Source: JAKALX01 sp964508715 (lineage in GTDB: Bacteria; Chloroflexota; Dehalococcoidia; Tepidiformales; Tepidiformaceae). From it: a stretch of 64,000 bases of DNA. The notes below the pieces were generated by a model, which saw only the letters and a program-made list of their open reading frames with translations, made no database searches and was not told the DNA's origin. Shown one piece after another: positions 44,401-51,243 of the stretch (position 1 is its first letter; each line of letters begins with the position of its first letter). The DNA is taken from positions 124,001 to 188,000 of the forward strand of contig CAZDUX010000001.1 in assembly GCA_964508715.1 (NCBI GenBank), written 5' to 3'. The position numbers and the translations under genes were made by a program.

Positions 44401-44764
44401 CCAATGCCCGTGCCCTGGTCTTGTCGCCGAGGATTTCCAGCGTTTCGGCCTGCGGCCCGACAAACACAATGCCGGCGGTGGCACATGCGTCCGCCAAAGC
44501 CGGATTCTCGCTGAGGAAACCGTAGCCGGGATGGATGGCATCGCAACCGTACTCCCTGGCTGCCGAGACCACCTGGCCGAGGTCGAGGTAGGCGGCAGCG
44601 CCGGTTCCCGTGAGCATGTGTGCCTCATCGGCTCTTCGCACGTGGAGCGAGCCCGCGTCGTCCGGGGAGTAGATGGCGACGGTTGGGATTCGAAGCTCGG
44701 CCGCCGCACGCATGATGCGGATAGCGATTTCACCGCGGTTCGCGACGAGGAGTTTTCGGACCAT
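41354..44764 (-). CDS. Single-chain biotin-dependent acyl-CoA carboxylase (BC-BCCP-CT)
   Basis: A 1136-residue carboxylase with all parts in one chain. The biotin carboxylase (residues ~1-450) begins RKLLVANRGEIAIRIMRAA with VIKAVAGGGGRGMRIV and EANPRLQVEHTVTEAV. The biotinyl domain (~residues 535-605) has the biotin Lys in INAMKMEHVI near residue 565. The carboxyltransferase (~residues 620-1130) has RRRKTGQRTARENIG and FLCDTPGIMVGPEVEK in its two halves. This matches the long-chain acyl-CoA carboxylase (LCC) design known from Mycobacterium avium paratuberculosis. Substrate is acetyl-, propionyl- or longer acyl-CoA, undecided. Neighbours are acyl-CoA genes. Confidence 0.92.
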   Translation of the reverse strand: MVRKLLVANRGEIAIRIMRAAAELRIPTVAIYSPDDAGSLHVRRADEAHMLTGTGAAAYLDLGQVVSAAREYGCDAIHPGYGFLSENPALADACATAGIVFVGPQAETLEILGDKTRARALAVELGVPVLRGSDGPVTVEDARDFLRSLGEGGSMVIKAVAGGGGRGMRIVSSLDEVDHAYTRCQSEALAAFGNGAVYCEERMVNARHIEIQVAGDGTGAASHLWERDCTIQRRHQKLVEIAPSPAISESLRMKLTADAVRMAEHVRYRSLGTFEFLVEATPGAERYAFIEANPRLQVEHTVTEAVLGTDLVQAQLQIAAGASLEEAGLNQPAITRPRGFAIQLRINTETVDRDGNVRPSGGTITAFELPSGPGIRVDSCGFTGFKTNPSFDSLLAKLVVQTSSQRFEDVAVKAYRALCEFHIEGVNTNLSFLQALLQNDDFIAGRVRTLFLEDHAAELAAAALAGHPRLYVESQPAASAATRQGAGARIDVVDPLAVLSYGKAGESARAEVLAPASPRETVFGPDAAGTRSVRSPMQATIVSVDVREGDTVRAGEQLAVINAMKMEHVISAESGGIVLSISVIPGDAVLEGEPILVLEPAEVGAGGTVVTHELNLDHVRADLAESQTRHHHTLDEARPEAVARRRKTGQRTARENIGELCDPGSFVEYGPLVIAAQRARRTMDDLIRNTPADGMVTGIGRINGNLVGEERAQAIVMSYDYTVLAGTQGSMNHYKKDRLFELAERLRLPVVLFAEGGGGRPGDTDKAGVSGLDTMAFHLFGKLSGLVPLVGITSGRCFAGNAALLGCCDVVIATKGSNIGMGGPAMIEGGGLGVFRPEEIGPMDVQVPNGVVDIPVKDETEAVNVAARYLSYFQGPVQGWECADQRLLRVAVPENRLRVYDIRKLIETLADSGSVLELRRDFGLAMVTAFARIEGRPIGIIANNPLHLSGAIDSPAADKAARFMQLCDAFDIPLVFLCDTPGIMVGPEVEKTGLVRHASRMFVVGASITVPFMTVVIRKSYGLGAQAMAGGSHKSPIFTTSWPTGEFGGMGLEGAVKLGQRRELEAIEDPLARKAEFDRLVARAYERGKAINSASHFEIDDVIDPADTRRWILTALRSAPPPPRWNGKKRPCVDTW

Positions 44765-44964
44765 CCCGAGGGCACCCTTTCCGATGGTGTTGGTGACAAG
44801 AACGCCAAATCAATGGCCCGGTGAGTGAGCAGATGCTCGGATGACGCCATTCTCGCGGAGTCCGGGGCTCTTCCGTGTCATGGTGCCCCACCTGCGTGGT
44901 GGCCGGCCGGTCATGAGCCAAAGCGTGACCGTGATCAGCAACAATCTCCTCCGTTTGGCTGCCA

Positions 44965-45006
44965 GCCAGGGAGACGGATGCGACGGTTCGTGCCCATCTC
45001 CCTGGC
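44965..45006 (-). terminator. Long-loop hairpin downstream of the 3-hydroxyacyl-CoA dehydrogenase
   Basis: GCCAGGGAGA (44965-44974) and TCTCCCTGGC (44997-45006) are a perfect 10-bp inverted repeat with a 22-nt loop, just past the dehydrogenase stop on the minus strand. It lacks a U-run. The rest of 44765-45012 holds no gene that I can support; the carboxylase promoter should lie here. Confidence 0.4.
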
Positions 45007-45012
45007 CCCGGC

Positions 45013-45765
45013 TCACCACTCTTTGCCAATACCACCCCTGCTCCCAAAGAATGCCGAAGGCCAGTTCCGGCCAGTGATCATCGCCTTGTCGATGTCCTCC
45101 TTCGTCGCGATGCCCTGGTCAGCGATGAGCCGTGCTTCCCGGTAGGCAGCGCCGAAGATTCGGTTGAGCAGGAAGCCATAGGTCCCGGGAGTGTCCTTCA
45201 CAAGTGAGACGGCCTTACCCGTTACCTCGCCAAGCCGCCGGGCCGCATCGATCGTCTCTTCGCTGGTCTGCGGTGTATAGATGACCTCGAGCATCTTCAT
45301 CGTTGGGACGGGGTTCGAGTAGTGCATCCCCACAAAGAGTGGCTTGCGGCTCTCCGAGACATCGCGGCCGACCTCTTCGATGCAAAAGCCTGACGTGTTC
45401 GAGGCGAAGATAGCCTCCGGCTTGACGATGCCATCAAGCTCCTTGAAGACCTCCTGCTTGAGTTCCAGTTTCTCGGGGATCGCCTCGATCACGATGTCGC
45501 AATCCTTGAGCGCTGCCATATCGGTGCTGAAGCTCACGCGAGCCATCGCCGCGACGGCCTCATCGAACCCCAGCTTGCCGCGTTCTACGGCTCGCTTGAT
45601 GCCCCACTTTCCATCGAACAATGCATGTCGCGTCGCGGCGATCGCCTCGTCGCTGATGTCACGGATGACGACGTTGTAGCCAGCGATTGCGTGGACCTGT
45701 GCGATTCCCCCACCCATGATTCCACCACCGAGGCAGCTGACTGTCTTGATATCTTCGAACTTCAT
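45013..45765 (-). CDS. 3-hydroxyacyl-CoA (3-hydroxybutyryl-CoA) dehydrogenase, short form
   Basis: A 250-residue NAD-dependent dehydrogenase of fatty-acid or butanoate metabolism. The Rossmann start is SCLGGGIMGGGIAQVHAIAG, with EAIPEKLELKQEVFKEL, NTSGFCIEEV (catalytic region) and the His in GMHYSNPVPTMKMLEV. The C-terminal dimerisation domain is cut short; the protein ends GRNWPSAFFGSRGGIGKEW where ~280-residue members have ~30 more. I see no continuation in another frame. Start at 45765 with AAGGG upstream; the frame is open 30 codons more. Downstream comes the carboxylase gene. Confidence 0.87.
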   Translation of the reverse strand: MKFEDIKTVSCLGGGIMGGGIAQVHAIAGYNVVIRDISDEAIAATRHALFDGKWGIKRAVERGKLGFDEAVAAMARVSFSTDMAALKDCDIVIEAIPEKLELKQEVFKELDGIVKPEAIFASNTSGFCIEEVGRDVSESRKPLFVGMHYSNPVPTMKMLEVIYTPQTSEETIDAARRLGEVTGKAVSLVKDTPGTYGFLLNRIFGAAYREARLIADQGIATKEDIDKAMITGRNWPSAFFGSRGGIGKEW

Positions 45766-46116
45766 GCGCACACCCTTTCGAGTCGATTCGTGGCCGCATC
45801 GTACATCCCCACTCGTGAAGTTTCCTGCTCCCGCCAGGCTGGAAGCCCTGGACACGCAAGCTGGTTAGAATCCGTCGTACACGTTCACCCATTGGACAGT
45901 CGAAGAAATTGGATGGGCAGGTGACTCGCTCCCGCGAACCGGGGAAGAACGCGGCAGGTCTGCCGGTTCGAATGGCTCATTTGGCCGCAGGATGACAAAG
46001 CCACGACCGGCAAACGCTATCGATTTGATGCGACGGCCGAAACGGGTCAGAATGCGGAAAATGGACGACGTGGGCCTGCACGATGGGTGTCGTGCCTGGC
46101 CCGACAGGAGATGCTT
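45766..46116. other. 351-bp divergent control region between two acyl-CoA genes
   Basis: No gene seen. It separates the 3-hydroxyacyl-CoA dehydrogenase (-) from the acyl-CoA dehydrogenase (+) and must hold both promoters. A 6-2-6 palindrome (CGGCAG-GT-CTGCCG, 45952-45965) and an overlapping inverted repeat CGAACCGG (45935-45942)/CCGGTTCG (45963-45970) look like operator sites. I could not pick a clear -35/-10 pair for either gene. Confidence 0.5.
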
Positions 46117-47295
46117 GTGGAACTTCGATTCGGGGAAAAGGAGGAGCAGCTTCGCACGGAAGTGCGGTCATTCCTCCAGTCGCAACTCAAGAACCGCAGT
46201 GAAGGCGGTGAAGCACTTGGAAGCCGTACCGAGGACGACTTCGAGTTTGCGAAGGCGTTCAATGCAGAGCTCGGGAAGCGTGGCTGGATCGCCCCCGCCT
46301 GGCCGAAGGAATACGGCGGCCTCGGCGCCTCCATCTATGAGCAGATGGTCTTCAACGAGGAGTTCGGTTACTTCGGGGCTCCCGATACGGGCACCCGCGG
46401 CTTTGGTGTCGGCATGATCGGCCCCACCCTCATCATTCATGGCAATGAGGAGCAGAAGAAGCGTTACCTCCCTCGCATCACGAGCGGCGAGGACATCTGG
46501 TGCCAGGGGTACAGCGAGCCGGGGGCTGGCTCCGACCTCGCAAGCCTCACCACCCGCGCCACCCGCGACGGTGACGACTTCGTCATCAACGGCCAGAAGA
46601 TCTGGACCTCCGGCGGTCACCGCGCGAACCAGATGTTCTGCCTCGTTCGTACCGACCCCGATGCGCCCAAGCACCGTGGTATCAGCTTCCTCCTCATCGA
46701 TGACATCAAGAACACACCCGGCCTCACCATCCGGCCACTCATCAACATGGCGAACCGCCACCACTTCAATGAGGTGTTCTTCGAGGATGTCCGGGTCCCC
46801 GCCAAGAACCTCGTGGGCGAAGAGAACCGCGGCTGGTACGTGGGCATGACCCTGCTCGACTTTGAGCGCTCGGGTATCGGTACGACAGCATCACAAAAGA
46901 AGGTGCTTGAAGGCCTGACCCAAAACCTCAAGGACGGTTCTGCCTGGCGGCGGGAAAAGTACCGCACCAAGCTCGCGGACTTCGTCATCGCCAACAACGT
47001 TGGCCGCTTCCTTGGCTACCGCATTGGCTACATCCAGGCGAAGGGCCAGGTACCGAACTACGAAGCGTCCGTAGTCAAGATCTACCAGTCCGAGCTGGGC
47101 CAGCGCATCTACAACTTCGGCGTGAACATGCTTGGTCTTGCCGGCCAGTTCGTGCCCGAACAGCCCAACGCTCCACTCGGCGGGAACATTCCGGAGTCCT
47201 ACCTGCAGTCGGTCCCGTCAACGATCTACTCTGGCTCGAACGAGATCCAGCGGAACATCATTGCGACCCGCGGCCTGGGCCTTCCGCGCGGCTAG
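46117..47295 (+). CDS. Acyl-CoA dehydrogenase
   Basis: A 392-residue FAD enzyme. FGEKEEQLRTEVRSFLQSQL starts the N-terminal helical domain. WCQGYSEPGAGSDLASL is the FAD/substrate signature, and the ending IYSGSNEIQRNIIATRGLGL is typical. The GTG at 46117 is chosen because AGGAG is 6 nt upstream; ATG 46111 would have no spacing. Substrate chain length cannot be read. It pairs with the divergent dehydrogenase and, nearby, the carboxylase in fatty-acid use. A 13-bp hairpin terminator follows. Confidence 0.9.
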   Translation: MELRFGEKEEQLRTEVRSFLQSQLKNRSEGGEALGSRTEDDFEFAKAFNAELGKRGWIAPAWPKEYGGLGASIYEQMVFNEEFGYFGAPDTGTRGFGVGMIGPTLIIHGNEEQKKRYLPRITSGEDIWCQGYSEPGAGSDLASLTTRATRDGDDFVINGQKIWTSGGHRANQMFCLVRTDPDAPKHRGISFLLIDDIKNTPGLTIRPLINMANRHHFNEVFFEDVRVPAKNLVGEENRGWYVGMTLLDFERSGIGTTASQKKVLEGLTQNLKDGSAWRREKYRTKLADFVIANNVGRFLGYRIGYIQAKGQVPNYEASVVKIYQSELGQRIYNFGVNMLGLAGQFVPEQPNAPLGGNIPESYLQSVPSTIYSGSNEIQRNIIATRGLGLPRG

Positions 47296-47318
47296 ACCTG
47301 ACGCCAAGCCGACCTTCA

Positions 47319-47347
47319 CGAGGCGAGGACGTTACGTCCTCGCCTCG
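47319..47347 (+). terminator. Strong hairpin after the acyl-CoA dehydrogenase
   Basis: CGAGGCGAGGACG (47319-47331) and CGTCCTCGCCTCG (47335-47347) are a perfect 13-bp stem with a 3-nt loop, 23 bp after the stop. Only two T follow, so the hairpin may work with other factors. Confidence 0.6.
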
Positions 47348-47412
47348 TTGCACTTGGCCCGGGCCTGCTCATCCCGAAAACGGCTCCAGCCGGATGTGAA
47401 CTGCTACTGCCG

Positions 47413-47418
47413 TACAAT
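47413..47418 (+). promoter_or_regulatory. -10 element of pbpA, probably leaderless
   Basis: TACAAT at 47413-47418 and the GTG start at 47425 six nt later. No Shine-Dalgarno. Same spacing as lepA and glgP. Confidence 0.5.
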
Positions 47419-47424
47419 ACCTGT

Positions 47425-48828
47425 GTGCTTCCTCCTCGGCAGTTCGAACGGCGGCTGGGTGCGACCGGTGTAGTCTCGTTCGCAGGCCTGCTCGTATTCT
47501 TTGGCGCCCTGTCCTACTGGCAGGTGTTCCGTACCGATCTTGCGGTGGATCCAAAGAACCCGCGGGTCCTTAGTGCCTTCGAAGATCCTCATCGCGGGCG
47601 CATCCTCGACCGGGAAGGGAACGAACTCGCCGTCTCGCTCCCCGATGGCAGACGCCGCTACACCGATGCCTCCGTGGCCCACGCCCTCGGCTACCTGAGC
47701 CCCCGCTATGGCTCGCAGGGCGCTGAACTTGCCTTCAATGACCTGCTGAGCGGGAAGACCGGGGCTTCGTGGCGGGCAGCACTGAATGCAGAGTTTCGCC
47801 GCACCGCGGTGAACGGCCTCGACGTGCGCCTGACTATCGATCAGAAGATCCAGGCAGCAGCAGCAACTGCCCTTGGGGCGCGCAAGGGTGCGGTCATCGC
47901 ACTCGATCCGCGCAATGGCGAAGTCCTCGCCATGGTCTCGGTGCCTACCTACGACCCTGGAGCACTGGAGACAAAGGGCGAGGACCTCCTGAAGGACCCG
48001 AGTTCCCCACTCCTGAACCGGGTGACGCAAGGAAAGTACCCGCCGGGGTCAACGTTCAAGACGGTGACTGCGACATCAGCCCTCGAGAACAGGGTCGTCA
48101 CTCCCGACACGACAGTCACTTGCCCGGGGGAGATCGTCATCGATGGCTTCCCAATCTCCTGCACCAATGTTCCCCAGGGCACTGGCACCTACCCGTTCCG
48201 TGATGCGTTCGCGTTCTCGGTGAACGCTATCTTCGCCAGGGTTGGCGTCGAACTTGGCTGGGACCGCCTGAAGGCAACTGCTCAGGACTACGGCTTCGGT
48301 TCGGCCCTTCCGTTCACGCTCGACACCGCGCCGACGCAGATTCACGCTCCCGGAGCGAAAGAGTCGAAGGTGCTGCTCGCCACAACGGCGTTTGGGCAGG
48401 GTGAGCTGCTCGCGACGCCACTGCAGATGGCCGTCGTTGCTTCGACCATCGCAAACGGTGGTGTGCTCATGAGCCCGCACCTCGGTTACGAAGCGCTCGA
48501 TGGAAACGCTGTCGTGGAGAGGCTCGAACCACCGTCGGGCAAACGCATCGTTCCTGCCGAAATCGCTGCTGAAATCCGCGACATGATGGTCGCCGTGGTC
48601 GCGAACGGGCAGGCGAATGGCGCCGGTATCGCCGGGGTGAACGTTGCCGGTAAGACCGGTACCGCCGAGACCGGCGCTCCGGGAGTCTCGCACGCGTGGT
48701 TCATCGCCTTCGCTCCCGCGGAGAAGCCAGTGATTGCGGTTGCCGTTGTCGTTGAGAACGGCGGGCGTGGCGGAGAGGTGGCATCACCAATCGCCGGGCA
48801 GGTGCTTCGGGCGGCGCTGGGGAGATGA
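47425..48828 (+). CDS. pbpA: Penicillin-binding protein 2-like transpeptidase
   Basis: A 467-residue class B PBP. One span at about residues 11-33 anchors it. The transpeptidase domain has the Ser in PPGSTFKTVTA (SxxK, ~residue 208), SVN in FAFSVNAIFARV, and KTGTAET near residue 413. The N-terminal dimerisation part is short, as in mycobacterial PbpA, which works in elongation or septation with RodA. The FHA genes follow with an ATGA overlap. The GTG start lies 6 nt after a -10, so the mRNA is probably leaderless. Confidence 0.92.
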   Translation: MLPPRQFERRLGATGVVSFAGLLVFFGALSYWQVFRTDLAVDPKNPRVLSAFEDPHRGRILDREGNELAVSLPDGRRRYTDASVAHALGYLSPRYGSQGAELAFNDLLSGKTGASWRAALNAEFRRTAVNGLDVRLTIDQKIQAAAATALGARKGAVIALDPRNGEVLAMVSVPTYDPGALETKGEDLLKDPSSPLLNRVTQGKYPPGSTFKTVTATSALENRVVTPDTTVTCPGEIVIDGFPISCTNVPQGTGTYPFRDAFAFSVNAIFARVGVELGWDRLKATAQDYGFGSALPFTLDTAPTQIHAPGAKESKVLLATTAFGQGELLATPLQMAVVASTIANGGVLMSPHLGYEALDGNAVVERLEPPSGKRIVPAEIAAEIRDMMVAVVANGQANGAGIAGVNVAGKTGTAETGAPGVSHAWFIAFAPAEKPVIAVAVVVENGGRGGEVASPIAGQVLRAALGR

Positions 48829-49511
48829 TGGAGGAGCGTGGGCCCCGGTTGGAGCGGCTGCTCGAACTCACGGCACGCAAGATGAGTGGTGGCGGCCTGC
48901 ACCCGTTGGAAATTCTCCAACATGTGAGCGAGGCGGCTGAACGGAGTCTCGCTGATGGTATCGTCGCGAATGACTACACCGTGGTGCTGCATCCTGCCGA
49001 CTTCGCAACGTACCGGCGCTCATTCCTCAACCTCCGCGGTGAGCTCGACGCGATGCTCGACGACCTGGAGAGTGCCCGGCACTGGGCACGTATCGGTGAG
49101 CGTTCGATCGCATTCGTCTTGAATGAATCGGCAACAGAGGGCGTCCCGACCGTTACGGCACGATTTTCGGACACGAGTCACGAGGTTGAGGCGGCTCCTC
49201 CCGGTGCGACCCGGCGCATCACCCGTCACCGCAACCTCATGCTTGCGATGACCGATGGGACCCGGGTTCGCCTGACGCACACGCCATTCACGATTGGCAG
49301 GGGCCCGGGGAATGACCTCGTGATCGCCGATCTTGCCGTGTCGCGCCGGCACGCCGAGATCATTTGGACCGCCTCCGGCATCGTAATGCGTGACCTCGGG
49401 AGCCGGAACGGACTAATGGTGGAAGGTGAACGGTACGGGGAAGTGGCGATGGGACCGCGGGTGGTGGTAACTATCGGTGAACTGGGTTTCTGGCTGGAGC
49501 AGGCCGAATGA
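48825..49511 (+). CDS. FHA-domain protein with DUF3662-like N-terminus (FhaA-like)
   Basis: A 228-residue protein. Residues ~1-110 resemble the DUF3662 domain at the head of mycobacterial FhaA (LERLLELTARKMSGGGLHPL and IVANDYTVVLHPADF). The FHA domain (~residues 148-226) has FTIGRGPGNDLVIADLAVSR and RDLGSRNGLMV, with the phosphothreonine-binding GR, SR and N residues. It would bind a phosphorylated target of the nearby kinase. ATG inside the pbpA stop and stop overlapping the next FHA gene. Confidence 0.9.
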   Translation: MMEERGPRLERLLELTARKMSGGGLHPLEILQHVSEAAERSLADGIVANDYTVVLHPADFATYRRSFLNLRGELDAMLDDLESARHWARIGERSIAFVLNESATEGVPTVTARFSDTSHEVEAAPPGATRRITRHRNLMLAMTDGTRVRLTHTPFTIGRGPGNDLVIADLAVSRRHAEIIWTASGIVMRDLGSRNGLMVEGERYGEVAMGPRVVVTIGELGFWLEQAE

Positions 49512-49951
49512 GTGCACCGACTGAGCTGCTGGTGTTGCGGCTGGGCCTTATCGGCATCATCTTCCTCTTCGTGCTCGTCGTTGCGCTTACCATGCACTCG
49601 GGAGTGCAAGTGACCAACGTCATCGCTCCGCGAGCGCGCGCCACCGTTCGTGGGCCACGCCTCGTGTTACTCAGGCCTGGGGAGACAGGGCTCGCGGCGG
49701 GTGCTGAGTTTGCTGTTGCCGGGGTGATGTCAATAGGACGTGAGTTATCGAACGGGATCGTGCTCCCGGACCCGTCAATCTCGACGCGCCATGCGGAGAT
49801 CGAACGGATTCGCGATGGCTGGAGACTCGCTGACCTTGGGAGCACAAACGGGACGATGGTCAATGGCCGCCCGGTTGATGGCCGCGGTGTGGCCCTTCGC
49901 GGTGGAGAGCAGATCAGCCTTGGCGCGGTATTGCTGAAGTTTCAGGCCTGA
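49508..49951 (+). CDS. Membrane-anchored FHA-domain protein (FhaB-like)
   Basis: A 147-residue protein with one N-terminal span (about residues 9-29, LRLGLIGIIFLFVLVVAL) and a cytosolic FHA domain (~residues 70-145: MSIGRELSNGIVLPDPSIST and LADLGSTNGTMVNG). It fits mycobacterial FhaB/FipA. It starts within the FhaA-like stop. Its 3' end overlaps the convergent rodA by 10 bp. Confidence 0.9.
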   Translation: MSAPTELLVLRLGLIGIIFLFVLVVALTMHSGVQVTNVIAPRARATVRGPRLVLLRPGETGLAAGAEFAVAGVMSIGRELSNGIVLPDPSISTRHAEIERIRDGWRLADLGSTNGTMVNGRPVDGRGVALRGGEQISLGAVLLKFQA

Positions 49952-51237
49952 ATGGCACGGCTGCGGTTCGAAATTCCCAGGAGCAGGCCGACGAGTATGG
50001 AGTTGACGATCAGGCTCGACCCGCCATAACTGACGAACGGGAGCGTAATCCCGGTTGTGGGGATGACCCGCAGATTGCCCCCGATGATGACGGCCGCCTG
50101 GATGGCGAGGAGCAGCGAGATGCAGGCCGCAAGCAGCCGGCCGAAGTCATCGCGGGCCGCGAGGGCGACCCGAAAGCCTGCATAGAGCAGCACCAGGTAG
50201 AGGAGCACGACGCCGAGCGCTCCGCCGAGGCCCAGTTCCTCGGCAATTGCGCTGAAGATGTAGTCGGTCGAGACGATCGGAATGACATCGGGGTGCCCCA
50301 GCCCCAGACCCTCGCCGGTGATTCCCCCGGCCTCGAGGGCGTACATGCTCTGGAGTGTCTGATAGCCGGAACTGTCGGGGTGTGCATACGGATCGAGCCA
50401 GACATCAATGCGGATGCGGGCGTGGTTGAAAGCGAAGTAGCCAAACACCAGCGAACACGCCAGCAGCACCACGCCGCCGGCGATGAAGAGCATCCGTCCG
50501 GTCGCCACGTAGACCATCGCCATCGCGAGCATGATGAGGAGCACGATCTGGCCGAGGTCCTTGAGCAGGGCGATGACGGCGATCGCGGCGAAGAGTGTGA
50601 GGAGCAATGGAATCGCGTAGGGAAGTGCGGAATATGTGCGCCCGGCAAAACGGATCCGCGGTGATGCGAGAACGCCTGCTTCATCGGCCAGGTATCCGGC
50701 GATGAAAACCACGAGGAAGAGCTTGATGAGTTCCGTGGTCTGAACGGTCTGGCCCGCAACGGTGAACCATAGCCGGGCGCCGTTGATGGTGGTCCCAAAG
50801 AGTCCGGTCGCGATGAGGAGGAGGAATGCGATGAGTGCAGCGGTGTACTTGTACCGCCTCAAGACCGGGTAATGGCGTCCGGCGGCGGCGGTCATCACCA
50901 TCAACACGATGCCGAGGGTGATCCAGTTCGCCTGGTTCTGGGCGATGTCCGGCTCGAGCCGGGTGATGAACACCAGCCCGATCGCACAGAGCAGCAGGCA
51001 GATTGCATACGGCTGGCCGGCAGCGCGCGGGGCGAGGAGGCGTAGGCCGATGTGCCCGGCCAGCGCCGAGAGCAAGAATTGCGTTAGGATCCGCTCAGAG
51101 GAGGACGGCATGGCGAACCCGGCTGCAGCAAGTGCGCGCCAGGCGACGAGCATGAACGCCGCGCTGCCCCCGAGGAGCAGTAGCTCGAGGTTGCGTTCCC
51201 GCGATACGAACCCGCCAGGATCGACGCGGAGCGTCAA
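49942..51237 (-). CDS. rodA: SEDS-family peptidoglycan glycosyltransferase, RodA/FtsW type
   Basis: A 431-residue polytopic protein with about ten spans. Family segments include RLEPDIAQNQANWITLGIVL, ARLWFTVAGQTVQTTELIKL (with the catalytic-region loop GARLWF), DLGQIVLLIMLAMAMVY and the C-terminal TGITLPFVSYGGSSLI. It polymerises lipid II with PBP partners. It is on the opposite strand from pbpA and the kinase gene although the set is normally co-directional in Actinomycetota. The start codon at 51237 is TTG and uncertain; the gap to the divergent kinase GTG is only 6 bp. Confidence 0.93.
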   Translation of the reverse strand: MTLRVDPGGFVSRERNLELLLLGGSAAFMLVAWRALAAAGFAMPSSSERILTQFLLSALAGHIGLRLLAPRAAGQPYAICLLLCAIGLVFITRLEPDIAQNQANWITLGIVLMVMTAAAGRHYPVLRRYKYTAALIAFLLLIATGLFGTTINGARLWFTVAGQTVQTTELIKLFLVVFIAGYLADEAGVLASPRIRFAGRTYSALPYAIPLLLTLFAAIAVIALLKDLGQIVLLIMLAMAMVYVATGRMLFIAGGVVLLACSLVFGYFAFNHARIRIDVWLDPYAHPDSSGYQTLQSMYALEAGGITGEGLGLGHPDVIPIVSTDYIFSAIAEELGLGGALGVVLLYLVLLYAGFRVALAARDDFGRLLAACISLLLAIQAAVIIGGNLRVIPTTGITLPFVSYGGSSLIVNSILVGLLLGISNRSRAIQA

Positions 51238-51243
51238 CCTATC

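Noticed and set aside
45013..45765. Frameshift in the 3-hydroxyacyl-CoA dehydrogenase
   Set aside because: I looked for the missing C-terminal domain in the other two frames downstream of the stop and found no matching segment.
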